Shown: piece by piece, positions 31,183 through 39,219 of the stretch | How the letters are laid out: each line of letters starts with the position of its first letter | How positions within the stretch are numbered: the stretch's first letter is position 1 | Source: Oscillospiraceae bacterium | Lineage (GTDB): Bacteria; Bacillota; Clostridia; Oscillospirales; Ruminococcaceae | DNA: 44,181 nucleotides | Assembly (NCBI GenBank): GCA_004554485.1 | Contig: SFLS01000012.1 | Location: forward strand, 1 to 44,181 | Direction of reading: 5' to 3' | Made by a program: the position numbers and the translations under genes | Notes under the pieces: generated by a model | What the model saw: the letters and a program-made list of their open reading frames with translations, nothing else | What the model was told of the DNA's origin: nothing | The model's database searches: none

Positions 31183-32064
31183 ATGTCAGAGCAGTATCAA
31201 CACCGCAGGGGCGACCGCAGGGACGGCCGGCTGCTGCGGGAGCTGGATTCCCTGCACTATATTACGGGTATTATTTACCCCAACCGCTGCGATAATGAGG
31301 CATACATCGGCCTGCGGGTGGATCTGACCCCCATCAACGAATACCTCAAGAAGAAAAACGAGGGGGAGGAATTGTTCCCCTACACCATGTTCCATGTCAT
31401 CACCGCGGCGCTCATCAAGACCATCACCCTGCGTCCCAAGCTGAACCGCTTTATCGCCAACTGCAACTTTTACCAGCGCAACGAGGTGACGGCCTCCTTC
31501 ATCGTCAAAAAGAAATTCAGCGATAACGGCGGCGAGTCGCTGGCTTTTATCCACGCCAAGGATGAGGAGACGGTGGACACCCTGCACGAGCAGCTCTTCA
31601 AAAAGATCAGCAACTGCCGCAGCGAGGATACCGGCGATTCCACCGAGGAGGCCATGGATATCCTGAACAAGCTGCCCCGCTGGCTTTCCAAAACCGCCAT
31701 CAAGTTCATCTGCTGGCTGGACCGTCACGGCTGGGTGCCCAAAAGCATGGTGGAAAGCGACCCGTATTATTCCTCGGTGGTGCTTTCCAACCTCGGCTCC
31801 ATCGGGCTCAAGTGCGGTTACCACCATCTCACCAACTGGGGCACCTGCTCGCTGTTCTGCATTGTGGGCGAAAAGAAGCTGGCCCCTTACTTTGCCGCCG
31901 ACGGCAGCTTCGAGATGCGTGAAACGCTGGACCTGGGCCTGACCATCGACGAACGCCTGGCCGACGGCTACTATTATTCCAGAAGCATCAAATTACTGAA
32001 GTACTTACTGGAGCACCCCACCCTGCTGGAGCGCCCTGCCAATGAGGAGGTAGACTATGAGTAA
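31183..32064 (+). CDS. E2-like (2-oxoacid dehydrogenase type) acyltransferase domain protein, catalytic His replaced
   Basis: A 293-residue protein matching the catalytic (CAT-fold) domain of 2-oxoacid dehydrogenase E2 but without lipoyl or E1/E3-binding domains. SSVVLSNLGSIGLKCGYHHL and CIVGEKK correspond to the E2 core. The usual DHRxxDG active-site motif reads DERLADG in LTIDERLADGYYYSRSIKLL, so the catalytic His is Glu; chloramphenicol-acetyltransferase-type chemistry would need another base. ATG 31183 follows AAAAGGAG. It overlaps the ligase gene by 8 nt. It may transfer acyl groups supplied by that ligase, or be a non-catalytic binding partner. Confidence 0.85.
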   Translation: MSEQYQHRRGDRRDGRLLRELDSLHYITGIIYPNRCDNEAYIGLRVDLTPINEYLKKKNEGEELFPYTMFHVITAALIKTITLRPKLNRFIANCNFYQRNEVTASFIVKKKFSDNGGESLAFIHAKDEETVDTLHEQLFKKISNCRSEDTGDSTEEAMDILNKLPRWLSKTAIKFICWLDRHGWVPKSMVESDPYYSSVVLSNLGSIGLKCGYHHLTNWGTCSLFCIVGEKKLAPYFAADGSFEMRETLDLGLTIDERLADGYYYSRSIKLLKYLLEHPTLLERPANEEVDYE

Positions 32065-33814
32065 TACCCAAACCCGCGCCCCCTGGCTCAAGAACCTGGG
32101 CGACGTCCCCGCTACGCTGGAATATTTCCAGGGCAGTATGTACGAAGCAATCGAAAAGGTGGCCCAACAGTATCCGGATTACGTGGCCTACGATTTTATG
32201 GGCAAATCCACCACCTACAAAAAATTCGTGGAGCAGATCAACCTGTGCGCCCGCGCCCTCAAGGCCATCGGCATCCGGGAAGGGGATAAGATCACCATCT
32301 GTATGCCCAACTGTCCGCAGACCGTCACCATGTTCTACGCGGTCAACCTGGTGGGCGGCATCGCCAATATGGTGCATCCCCTTTCCAGCGAAAAGGAGAT
32401 CGAGTTTTATCTCCGGGAATCGGGCAGCATCTGCGCCATCACGCTGGACCAGTTCTACAACAAGTTCGAGGCTATCCGCCAGAATGTGGAAAACCTCAAC
32501 AATGTCATCATCGCCAGCATCAAGGATGAGCTTTCCAAGCCCATCAAGGTGGGCTATATGCTCACCGAAGGCCGCAAGATGCAGAAGATCCCGGCGGACG
32601 CTCCCATCATCCGCTGGAAGGATTTTATAAAGATGGGCAACGGCTACCGCTGGAAGTACAAGGCCCGCAAGGAGGGCAAGGATGCCGCCGTGATCCTGTA
32701 CAGCGGCGGCACCACCGGCATCACCAAGGGGATCCTGCTTTCCAACCTCAACTTCAACGCGCTGGGTCAGCAGATCGTCGCCACCAACCCGATGTTCCGT
32801 CCCGGCGATAAGATGCTGGCGGTCATGCCCATGTTCCATGGCTTCGGCCTGGGCGTTTCCATCCATTCCATGCTTTCGCAGGGCGGGCGTTGCGTGCTGG
32901 TGCCCCGCTTCACTCCCCAGAGCTACGCCAAGCTTATCCTCAAGCACAAGTGCAACTTCATCGCCGGCGTCCCCACCCTGTACGAGGCGCTGCTGCGCAT
33001 CCCCACCATGGATGGGGCGGATCTCAGCTTCCTCAAGGGTGTGTTCTCGGGCGGCGACAGCCTTTCCATCGAACTCAAAAAGCGGTTCGATAAGTTCCTG
33101 TTCGATCACCATGCCGTGGTGCAGGTGCGGGAGGGCTACGGTACCACCGAATGCGTGACCGCCAGCTGCCTGACCCCCACCCATATGGCCAAGGAAGGCT
33201 CCATCGGCCTGCCGTTCCCCGATACCTTCTACGATATCGTAAAGCCCGGCACTCAGGAAAGCCTGCCCTACGGCGAGGAGGGCGAAATCTGCATCTCCGG
33301 CCCCACCGTCATGATGGAGTATGTGGGCCACCCCGAGGAGACGGCGCAGACCCTGCAGACCCATCCCGACGGACGGGTCTGGGTACACACCGGCGACCTG
33401 GGCTATATGGATGACGACGGCTTTATTTACTTTAAGCAGCGCATCAAGCGCATGATCATCACCAGCGGCTACAATGTGTACCCCAGCCAGCTGGAAAATA
33501 TCCTGGACGCCCACGACCTGGTGCAGATGAGCTGCGTCATCGGCGTACCGGACAGCCTGAAGATGCAGAAGGTCAAGGCGTTTGTGATGCTCAAGCCGGG
33601 CCTCAAGCCCTGCGAGGAATACCGCGAGATCCTGATGGCGTACTGCCGCAAGAACATCGCCAAGTACGCCATGCCGTACGAGATCGAGTTCCGCGACCAG
33701 CTGCCCAAGACGCTGGTGGGCAAGGTAGCCTACCGCGTGCTGGAGGAAGAGGAGGTCGCCCGTCTGCAGGCCGCCGGCGAAGCCGGGGAAGCGGCCAAAG
33801 CCAACGAAGCGTAA
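32057..33814 (+). CDS. AMP-forming acyl-CoA ligase (long-chain fatty acid type)
   Basis: A 585-residue ANL-superfamily enzyme that activates a carboxylic acid to acyl-AMP and then acyl-CoA. Motifs are VILYSGGTTGITKGILLSN (P-loop), VREGYGTTECVTAS, VHTGDLGYMDDDGF and KRMIITSGYNVYPSQLE, with a C-terminal Lys in LPKTLVGKVAYR. There is no membrane segment. Its start lies within the end of the E2-like gene (8-nt overlap), so the two are made together. The acid substrate is not evident. Confidence 0.93.
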   Translation: MSNTQTRAPWLKNLGDVPATLEYFQGSMYEAIEKVAQQYPDYVAYDFMGKSTTYKKFVEQINLCARALKAIGIREGDKITICMPNCPQTVTMFYAVNLVGGIANMVHPLSSEKEIEFYLRESGSICAITLDQFYNKFEAIRQNVENLNNVIIASIKDELSKPIKVGYMLTEGRKMQKIPADAPIIRWKDFIKMGNGYRWKYKARKEGKDAAVILYSGGTTGITKGILLSNLNFNALGQQIVATNPMFRPGDKMLAVMPMFHGFGLGVSIHSMLSQGGRCVLVPRFTPQSYAKLILKHKCNFIAGVPTLYEALLRIPTMDGADLSFLKGVFSGGDSLSIELKKRFDKFLFDHHAVVQVREGYGTTECVTASCLTPTHMAKEGSIGLPFPDTFYDIVKPGTQESLPYGEEGEICISGPTVMMEYVGHPEETAQTLQTHPDGRVWVHTGDLGYMDDDGFIYFKQRIKRMIITSGYNVYPSQLENILDAHDLVQMSCVIGVPDSLKMQKVKAFVMLKPGLKPCEEYREILMAYCRKNIAKYAMPYEIEFRDQLPKTLVGKVAYRVLEEEEVARLQAAGEAGEAAKANEA

Positions 33815-33835
33815 GGTCCGCAGCAGGCTGCATAA

Positions 33836-33875
33836 AAGGAGACCGGCGCCCCGGCGGGCAGCCGGTCTCTTTGGC
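33836..33875 (+). terminator. Terminator of the tetR-ligase operon
   Basis: AAGGAGACCGGC pairs with GCCGGTCTCTTT (12 bp with one G-T) around a 13-nt GC-rich loop, then TTTGG. Confidence 0.7.
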
Positions 33876-33962
33876 TTTTCGGGGGGCGGCGCGCCGTTGG
33901 CAGCCGCTAATAACCCCCAAAGGCAAGGGAAAACCCAAAAGGAAAAATAACAGCGCGCCAAA

Positions 33963-34009
33963 ACAAAAAGACCCCGAACAGAGGGAATTTCTCTGCTCAG
34001 GGCCTTTTT
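33963..34009. terminator. Bidirectional terminator between acyl-CoA ligase and gpmI
   Basis: CCC.GA.CAGAG pairs with CTCTG.TC.GGG (two mismatches, 7-nt loop), with T tracts on both strands. It separates convergent operons. Confidence 0.7.
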
Positions 34010-34089
34010 CCTTTATCTTCGGCAGATGCCTGTCCTGCCTTTTTCAGCCTGTCTGGCGTGCCCTATGGGCGGCGGGTCAGACGGCGTGC

Positions 34090-35607
34090 TCACTCCAGCA
34101 GGGAGCGGCCGGTCATTTCCTCGGGCTGCGGCAGACCCATCGCCTGCAGCATGGTCGGGGCGATATCCGCCAGCCGACCGCCGCTGCGCAGCTTTATGTC
34201 GCCGAAGCCGATGGCAACAAAGGGCACCGGATTGGTGGTGTGTGCGGTAAAGGGCGCGCCGTTTTCGTCAGCCATCTGGTCGGCGTTGCCGTGGTCGGCG
34301 GTCAAAAACGCCCGGCCGCCGGCCTTTTCCAGCGCCGCCAGCAGCCGCCCCAGGCAGGTATCCACCGCCTCCACCGCCTTCACTGCCGCCTCGAATACGC
34401 CGGTGTGGCCCACCATATCGCAGTTGGCGTAGTTCAGGATGATAACGTCATACCGGCCGCTCTCGATGCGCCGGACGGCCTCGTCGGTGACCGCGTAGGC
34501 GCTCATTTCGGGCTGCAGGTCATAGGTGGCCACCTTGGGGCTGGGGATCAGCACGCGGTCCTCGCCCTCGTAGGGGGCCTCCACGCCGCCGTTGAAGAAA
34601 AAGGTCACATGGGCGTACTTTTCGGTTTCGGCAATGCGCAGCTGCGTTTTGCCCAGCCGGGAAAGGTACTCTCCCAGGGTGTTGGCCAGGCTCTCCGGCC
34701 GGTAGGCCACCTCCACGTTCGGCATGGTGGCATCGTACTGGGTCATGCAGATATAGGTCAGCGGGAAAAAGCCCTTTTCCCGTTCAAAGCCGGCAAAATC
34801 CGGGTCGACCAGGGTGCGGGTCAGCTCGCGGGCGCGGTCGGGCCGGAAGTTAAAGAAGATCACCGAATCGCCGGCTTTGATCCCGGCGCCCTCGGTCACC
34901 ACCGTAGGTACGATAAATTCGTCGGTGACGCCCGCATCGTAGCTCTTCTGCATCACGGCCACGGGGTCGGGGTCTTTATTGCCCTTGCCGTTCACGATGG
35001 CGTCGTAGGCCAGCTTGACCCGTTCCCAGCGGTTATCCCGGTCCATGGCGTAGTAGCGCCCGCTTACGGTGGCAATCTGCCCCAGCCCCAGCTCCTTGAT
35101 CTTTTGCTGCAAAGCGGCAATAAATTCGATCCCGGAGGTCGGCGGCACGTCGCGGCCATCCATAAAGCAGTGCAGGTATACCCGTTCCACCGCGAACCGC
35201 CGGGCCATCTCCATCAGGCCGTACAGGTGGCGGATATGGCTGTGGACGCCCCCGTCGGAAAGCAGCCCCATCAGGTGCAGCGCCTGTCCGGGGCGTCTGG
35301 CGTTTTCCATCGCCGCGGTCAGCGCCGGATTGCCCAGCGCCTCGCCCTCGTCAAAGGATTTGGTGATGCGGGTCAGCTCCTGGTACACAATGCGCCCTGC
35401 GCCGATGTTGGTGTGTCCCACCTCACTGTTGCCCATCTGCCCGTCCGGCAGGCCCACATCCATGCCGGAAGCCCCGATCCGGGTATGGGGGCAGCAGGCC
35501 ATCAGGTGATCCAGATGGGGGGTGCGCGCCGCGGCAATGGCGTTGCCTTTCGTCTCCTCCCGGCAGCCAAAGCCGTCCAGGATGATCAGTGCAAGCGGCT
35601 GTTTCAT
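34090..35607 (-). CDS. gpmI: Phosphoglycerate mutase, cofactor-independent
   Basis: iPGM interconverts 3- and 2-phosphoglycerate using two Mn ions. The 505-residue length fits. DGFGCREETKGNAIAAA at the N-terminus, catalytic Ser about 61 in GQMGNSEVGHTNIGAGR, FMDGRDVPP, FFNFRPDRARELT, and metal ligands in TADHGNAD. ATG 35607 has a GGGGGA box; an upstream in-frame extension overlaps tpiA and is not coding. It is the last gene of a pgk-tpiA-gpmI cluster (14 bp after tpiA). Confidence 0.97.
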   Translation of the reverse strand: MKQPLALIILDGFGCREETKGNAIAAARTPHLDHLMACCPHTRIGASGMDVGLPDGQMGNSEVGHTNIGAGRIVYQELTRITKSFDEGEALGNPALTAAMENARRPGQALHLMGLLSDGGVHSHIRHLYGLMEMARRFAVERVYLHCFMDGRDVPPTSGIEFIAALQQKIKELGLGQIATVSGRYYAMDRDNRWERVKLAYDAIVNGKGNKDPDPVAVMQKSYDAGVTDEFIVPTVVTEGAGIKAGDSVIFFNFRPDRARELTRTLVDPDFAGFEREKGFFPLTYICMTQYDATMPNVEVAYRPESLANTLGEYLSRLGKTQLRIAETEKYAHVTFFFNGGVEAPYEGEDRVLIPSPKVATYDLQPEMSAYAVTDEAVRRIESGRYDVIILNYANCDMVGHTGVFEAAVKAVEAVDTCLGRLLAALEKAGGRAFLTADHGNADQMADENGAPFTAHTTNPVPFVAIGFGDIKLRSGGRLADIAPTMLQAMGLPQPEEMTGRSLLE

Positions 35608-35621
35608 GGCGGTTCCCCCTT

Positions 35622-36389
35622 TCAGCGGCCGGCGGCCGCTACGATGGCGGCAAAGTCCGGCGCCTTCAGCGAAGCGCCGCCGATCAGCCCGCCGTCGATA
35701 TCCGGCTGGGCCAGCAGCCCTGCGGCATTTTTGGCGTTCATGCTGCCGCCGTACTGGATCGTCGTCCTTTCGGCGACGGCCTCGCCGTACAGCCGCGCCA
35801 GCAGGCCGCGGATAAACCCGTTCACCTCGCCTGCCTGCTCCTCGGTGGCGGTGCGGCCGGTACCGATGGCCCACACCGGCTCATATGCCAGGATGACCCG
35901 CCGCAGCTCCTCGGCGGTCACGCCGGCCAGCGCCTTCTTCACCTGGATGGCGATGACCTCCTCGGTGATGCCGGCTTCCCGCTGCTCCAGCGTTTCGCCC
36001 ACACACAGGATCCCCTTAAGTCCGGCGTTCAGCGCGGCGCGCAGCCGCTTTGCCACCGTCTCGTCGGTCTCGCCGAAGTACTGCCGGCGCTCGCTGTGCC
36101 CGATGATGACGTACTGCACCCCCAACTCCCGCAGCATCTCGGCCGAGATTTCTCCGGTAAAGGCGCCGCTTTCGGCCCAGTGGCAGTTTTCGGCTCCAAT
36201 CTTCACCCCGGTCCCTTCGGTCAGCGCCAGGGAGGTCTCCAGGTCGGTGTAGGGGGTGCAAAGCACCACCTCGCAGCCGGCATCCTTTACCAGCGGCAGC
36301 AGCTCGGTGATGAGCGTGGCTGCCTCGGCGCGGTTCTTGTTCATCTTCCAGTTGCCGGCGATCACCGCCGGGCGTTTTGTTTTATTCAT
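35622..36389 (-). CDS. tpiA: Triosephosphate isomerase
   Basis: TpiA interconverts dihydroxyacetone phosphate and glyceraldehyde 3-phosphate. The 255-residue TIM barrel has AGNWKMNKN (substrate Lys), VIIGHSERRQYFGET (catalytic His), AYEPVWAIGTGRTA (catalytic Glu and flexible loop) and IQYGGSMNAKN near the end. AGGAGG lies 8 nt before ATG 36389. It is separated from pgk by about 210 bp containing a degenerate palindromic sequence, so it may have separate expression control. Confidence 0.97.
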   Translation of the reverse strand: MNKTKRPAVIAGNWKMNKNRAEAATLITELLPLVKDAGCEVVLCTPYTDLETSLALTEGTGVKIGAENCHWAESGAFTGEISAEMLRELGVQYVIIGHSERRQYFGETDETVAKRLRAALNAGLKGILCVGETLEQREAGITEEVIAIQVKKALAGVTAEELRRVILAYEPVWAIGTGRTATEEQAGEVNGFIRGLLARLYGEAVAERTTIQYGGSMNAKNAAGLLAQPDIDGGLIGGASLKAPDFAAIVAAAGR

Positions 36390-36421
36390 ATTCGTTTCCT
36401 CCTGTGACCCCCCTGCCGGGA

Positions 36422-36545
36422 AAAAGCCGCCGCCTTCTGCGAAAAAGCACCGGGCGCCCCTCCGCTCCCCTTCGGGCTGCCCCTGCCGGGCAGCCCTCTT
36501 TCGCTGCGGTGCGCCCTCTGCCGCGGGGAGTTCCCTCGGCGGGGG
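36422..36545 (-). repeat. Degenerate palindromic element between pgk and tpiA (tentative)
   Basis: On the minus strand the region starts with a GGCAGAGGGCGCACC-like flank and contains a perfect GGGCTGCCC/GGGCAGCCC hairpin inside a weak GCACCG/CGGTGC outer pair. It may be a worn copy of the same family as copies A-D. Confidence is limited because the other arms are imperfect. Confidence 0.35.
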
Positions 36546-36599
36546 GGAATCGTGCAATGGCATACGGCCCCGTGCTCTGCGGGGCCGTAATCTCTTGGC

Positions 36600-37808
36600 T
36601 TATTTATCCCGGATGCAGGCAATACCGGGCAGCAGGGTCCCCTCCAGATACTCCAGCGAGGCGCCGCCGCCGGTGGAGATATGGCTCATCTTATCGCCAA
36701 AGCCCAGCTGCTGGACTGCCGCCGCGCTGTCGCCGCCGCCGATGATGGTGGTCGCGTCGGTCTCGGCCAGCGCTTTGGCCACCGCAATGGTCCCCTCCGC
36801 CAGCACCGGGTTCTCAAAGACGCCCATCGGGCCGTTCCATACGACGGTCTTGGCGTCTTTTACCGCCTCGGCGTACAGGGCGCGGGTTTTGGGGCCGATA
36901 TCCATTCCCATGCGGTCGGCGGGAATCTTGTCGCTGTCCACCGTCAGGGTCTCGATGGGGGCGTCGATGGGGTTCGGGAATTGGGCGGTGGTCACGGTAT
37001 CCACCGGCAGCACCAGCCGCACGCCGTTTGTTTCGGCCTTTTTCATCATCTCCCGACAGTAATCGATTTTCTCGGCATCCAGCAGGGAGGTGCCCACTTC
37101 AAAGCCCTTGGCCGCCAGGAAGGTGTAGGCCATGCCGCCGCCGATGATCAGGGTATCCACCTTATCCAGCAGGTTGTTGATGACCTTGAGCTTATCGGCC
37201 ACCTTGGCACCGCCCAGGATCGCCACCAGCGGACGGACAGGCTGCTCCACGGCGTTGCCCAGGTAATTGATCTCTTTTTCCATCAAGTAGCCCACGGCGG
37301 TCTCCCGGATGTAGTCGGTCACGCCGACGGTGGAGCAGTGGGCGCGGTGGGCGCTGCCGAAGGCGTCGTCCACATATACCTCCGCCAGCGAGGCCAGCTC
37401 CCGGCTGAAGGCGGGGTCGTTCTTGGTTTCCTCGGGGCGGAAGCGAGTATTCTGCAGCACCAGAATATCGCCGTCCTTCATATCGGCGGCCATACGGCGG
37501 GCATTTTCGCCCACGACGGTATTGTCATCCGCAAACAGCACAGGGCGGCCCATCAGCTCCGCCAGGCGGGCGGCGACCGGCGCCATGGTAAAGGCGGGAT
37601 CGGGGCCCTTCGGCTTGCCCAGGTGGGAGCAGAGGATCACCCGGGCTCCATGGTCGGCCAGGTAACGGATGGTCGGGATAGCCCCCACAATCCGGTTATC
37701 GTTGGTGACCTTACCGTCCTTCAGCGGCACGTTAAAATCCACCCGCACCAGTACGCGGCGGCCCTTCACGTTCAGATCTTCCACGGTTACTTTGTTCAAA
37801 AAAGACAT
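36600..37808 (-). CDS. pgk: Phosphoglycerate kinase
   Basis: Pgk makes ATP from 1,3-bisphosphoglycerate. The 402-residue protein has RVLVRVDFNVPLKDGKVTND at the N-terminus, LCSHLGKPKG, LVAILGGAKVADKLKVINN, VVWNGPMGVFE and TIIGGGDSAAAVQQLG, all family hallmarks. It heads the lower-glycolysis cluster pgk-tpiA-gpmI behind a clear promoter; gapA is not adjacent. Confidence 0.98.
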   Translation of the reverse strand: MSFLNKVTVEDLNVKGRRVLVRVDFNVPLKDGKVTNDNRIVGAIPTIRYLADHGARVILCSHLGKPKGPDPAFTMAPVAARLAELMGRPVLFADDNTVVGENARRMAADMKDGDILVLQNTRFRPEETKNDPAFSRELASLAEVYVDDAFGSAHRAHCSTVGVTDYIRETAVGYLMEKEINYLGNAVEQPVRPLVAILGGAKVADKLKVINNLLDKVDTLIIGGGMAYTFLAAKGFEVGTSLLDAEKIDYCREMMKKAETNGVRLVLPVDTVTTAQFPNPIDAPIETLTVDSDKIPADRMGMDIGPKTRALYAEAVKDAKTVVWNGPMGVFENPVLAEGTIAVAKALAETDATTIIGGGDSAAAVQQLGFGDKMSHISTGGGASLEYLEGTLLPGIACIRDK

Positions 37809-37869
37809 TCGGCACCCTTCTTTCTTTCAAAATGCGCTGCCGTGCAGTTCGGCAATTTGTTCCGCTTTT

Positions 37870-37898
37870 ATTTTACTCTATTGTGTCCGGTAATGCAA
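37870..37898 (-). promoter_or_regulatory. Promoter of pgk
   Basis: Minus-strand TTGCAT at 37893-37898, a 17-nt spacer and TAAAAT at 37870-37875, 62 nt upstream of the start. Confidence 0.7.
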
Positions 37899-37919
37899 GC
37901 AATTTGTGAAAAAATTAAC

Positions 37920-38432
37920 TTATTTTAACTCCCATTGCAGTCGGTGCAGCTGTCCCGCGTTCTGCAGCAGCGGAAAGTCCCACTGCCGCAGCGCCTCGTA
38001 CACCCCGATGGCCACCGAGTTGGAAAGGTTCAGGCTGCGCAGCCCCTGCCGCATGGGGAATCGAAGGCACTGCGCCGGGTGCTGCACCAGCAGCTCCTCC
38101 GGCAGTCCGGCGTCCTCCCGGCCGAACAGCAGCCAGCAGCCGTCCGGGTAGACGGCCTCGGTATAGACGTGCTGCGCCTTGGTGGTAAAGTAAAACATTT
38201 TATCCTGCTCACCGCGGTGCTGCTCCATAAAATCCGCAAGGCTCCGGTAGGTGGTCACGTCCAAATACTGCCAGTAATCCAGCCCCGCCCGCCGGAGCTT
38301 CGCGTCATCTATGGTAAAGGCCATCGGCTCCACCAGGTGCAGCCGGGCGCCGGTGGCGGCGCAGGTGCGGGCAATATTCCCCACGTTCTGCGGGATCCGC
38401 GGCTCCACCAGTACTATGTTCAGGATCGGCAT
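37920..38432 (-). CDS. trmL: tRNA (cytidine(34)-2'-O)-methyltransferase TrmL
   Basis: TrmL methylates the wobble ribose; known substrates in E. coli are tRNA-Leu(CAA) and tRNA-Leu(UAA). The 170-residue SPOUT enzyme has the knot sequences NIVLVEPRIPQNVGNIARTC, LLFGREDAGLPEELL and FPMRQGLRSLNLSNSVAIGV. AGGAGG precedes the ATG. The window also encodes a tRNA-Leu(CAA), a plausible substrate. Copy D of the palindromic element and then a phage operon lie just beyond its start. Confidence 0.95.
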   Translation of the reverse strand: MPILNIVLVEPRIPQNVGNIARTCAATGARLHLVEPMAFTIDDAKLRRAGLDYWQYLDVTTYRSLADFMEQHRGEQDKMFYFTTKAQHVYTEAVYPDGCWLLFGREDAGLPEELLVQHPAQCLRFPMRQGLRSLNLSNSVAIGVYEALRQWDFPLLQNAGQLHRLQWELK

Positions 38433-38460
38433 GGCGATCCACCTCCTCGTTGGTTTTTCT

Positions 38461-38559
38461 GCAGGGGACGGGATCCGGCCGCAGGCCGGGCCTGCCCTGC
38501 GGGCAGGCCCTCCCGCGAACTTCGTTCGCGGCGGCGGCTTCGCCGCCGGGCCTGCGGCC
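38461..38559 (+). repeat. Three-armed palindromic element, copy D
   Basis: The outer stem GGCCGCAGGCC (38477-38487) pairs with 38549-38559 and is identical to the inner part of copy A's outer stem. The arms are 38488-38510 (10 bp, loop TGC), 38513-38531 (8 bp, loop TTC) and 38532-38548 (7 bp, loop TTC). The last arm is the exact reverse complement of copy A's second arm. The left flank TTCTGCAGGGGACGGG fits the family. It lies between trmL and the phage genes. Confidence 0.83.
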
Positions 38560-38727
38560 CGCTTACCCCGCCCCCTTTTGGCCCTGGTTTCTTGCTCTCA
38601 TTTTACCACATTTTTGTCCCAAAACCCCCTGGTTTGTAAATCTTTTGTAAAAAAAAGTGTGATCTGTACCAAAACACTGCAAAAAACCCCGGTTTTGAGC
38701 GTATTAGTGAAAGGAGTGTTTCAAACC

Positions 38728-39219
38728 ATGCAAGAACAAGCGAACTACCTCAACTCCCGGCAAAAGGTTTTTTGCCACTGGTACGCGCTTACGCGCAATG
38801 CCGAAGCGGCCGCGGCGCGCTGCTGGCAGGCGCCCGAAAAACAGCGGGAGGCCGTCCGGCTGCTGGAATCCCCCCCTGCCCGGCAGTATCTCGAAGAGAT
38901 TGAAGCGGCGCTGAGCGGCAGCCGGCGGGAGCCGACCGTGGAGGAGGGATACCGCAAGCTGGCCTTCGGCCCGGTGTCCGACGCCGTCCGGCTGATGTTC
39001 CCCGAGGAGGGCCGCGTGCCGGAGATCGAGGGGATGGACCTGTTCAACATTGCCAAGATCAGCGCCGCCCGGGGCGGCCTGGAGATCACCTTCTTCGACC
39101 GGCTGGAAGCGCTGGACAGGCTTTCCGCCCGGCAAAAGGAGGAGGCGGCCCCCCGGGATGCCTTCGGCTTTCTGGATGCGGTGGCGGCGGGCGCCGCGGC
39201 GCTGGAGGAAAACGGATGA
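38728..39219 (+). CDS. Phage terminase small subunit
   Basis: A 163-residue protein. NSRQKVFCHWYALTRNAEAA followed by AARCW is the N-terminal helix-turn-helix of terminase small subunits (Terminase_2 pattern, Lxx(K/R)QxxFxxxYxxxxNAxxAA). The rest is helical and poorly conserved. The small subunit recognises packaging sites and feeds the large subunit. ATG 38728 follows AAAGGAG. It is the first gene of a collinear phage head module; its stop overlaps the terL start. No phage early genes precede it. Confidence 0.8.
   Translation: MQEQANYLNSRQKVFCHWYALTRNAEAAAARCWQAPEKQREAVRLLESPPARQYLEEIEAALSGSRREPTVEEGYRKLAFGPVSDAVRLMFPEEGRVPEIEGMDLFNIAKISAARGGLEITFFDRLEALDRLSARQKEEAAPRDAFGFLDAVAAGAAALEENG

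Noticed and set aside
34090..36563. Long N-terminal extensions of gpmI and tpiA
   Set aside because: They overlap neighbouring genes or low-complexity intergenic sequence; internal ATGs with good ribosome-binding sites give exact family lengths.
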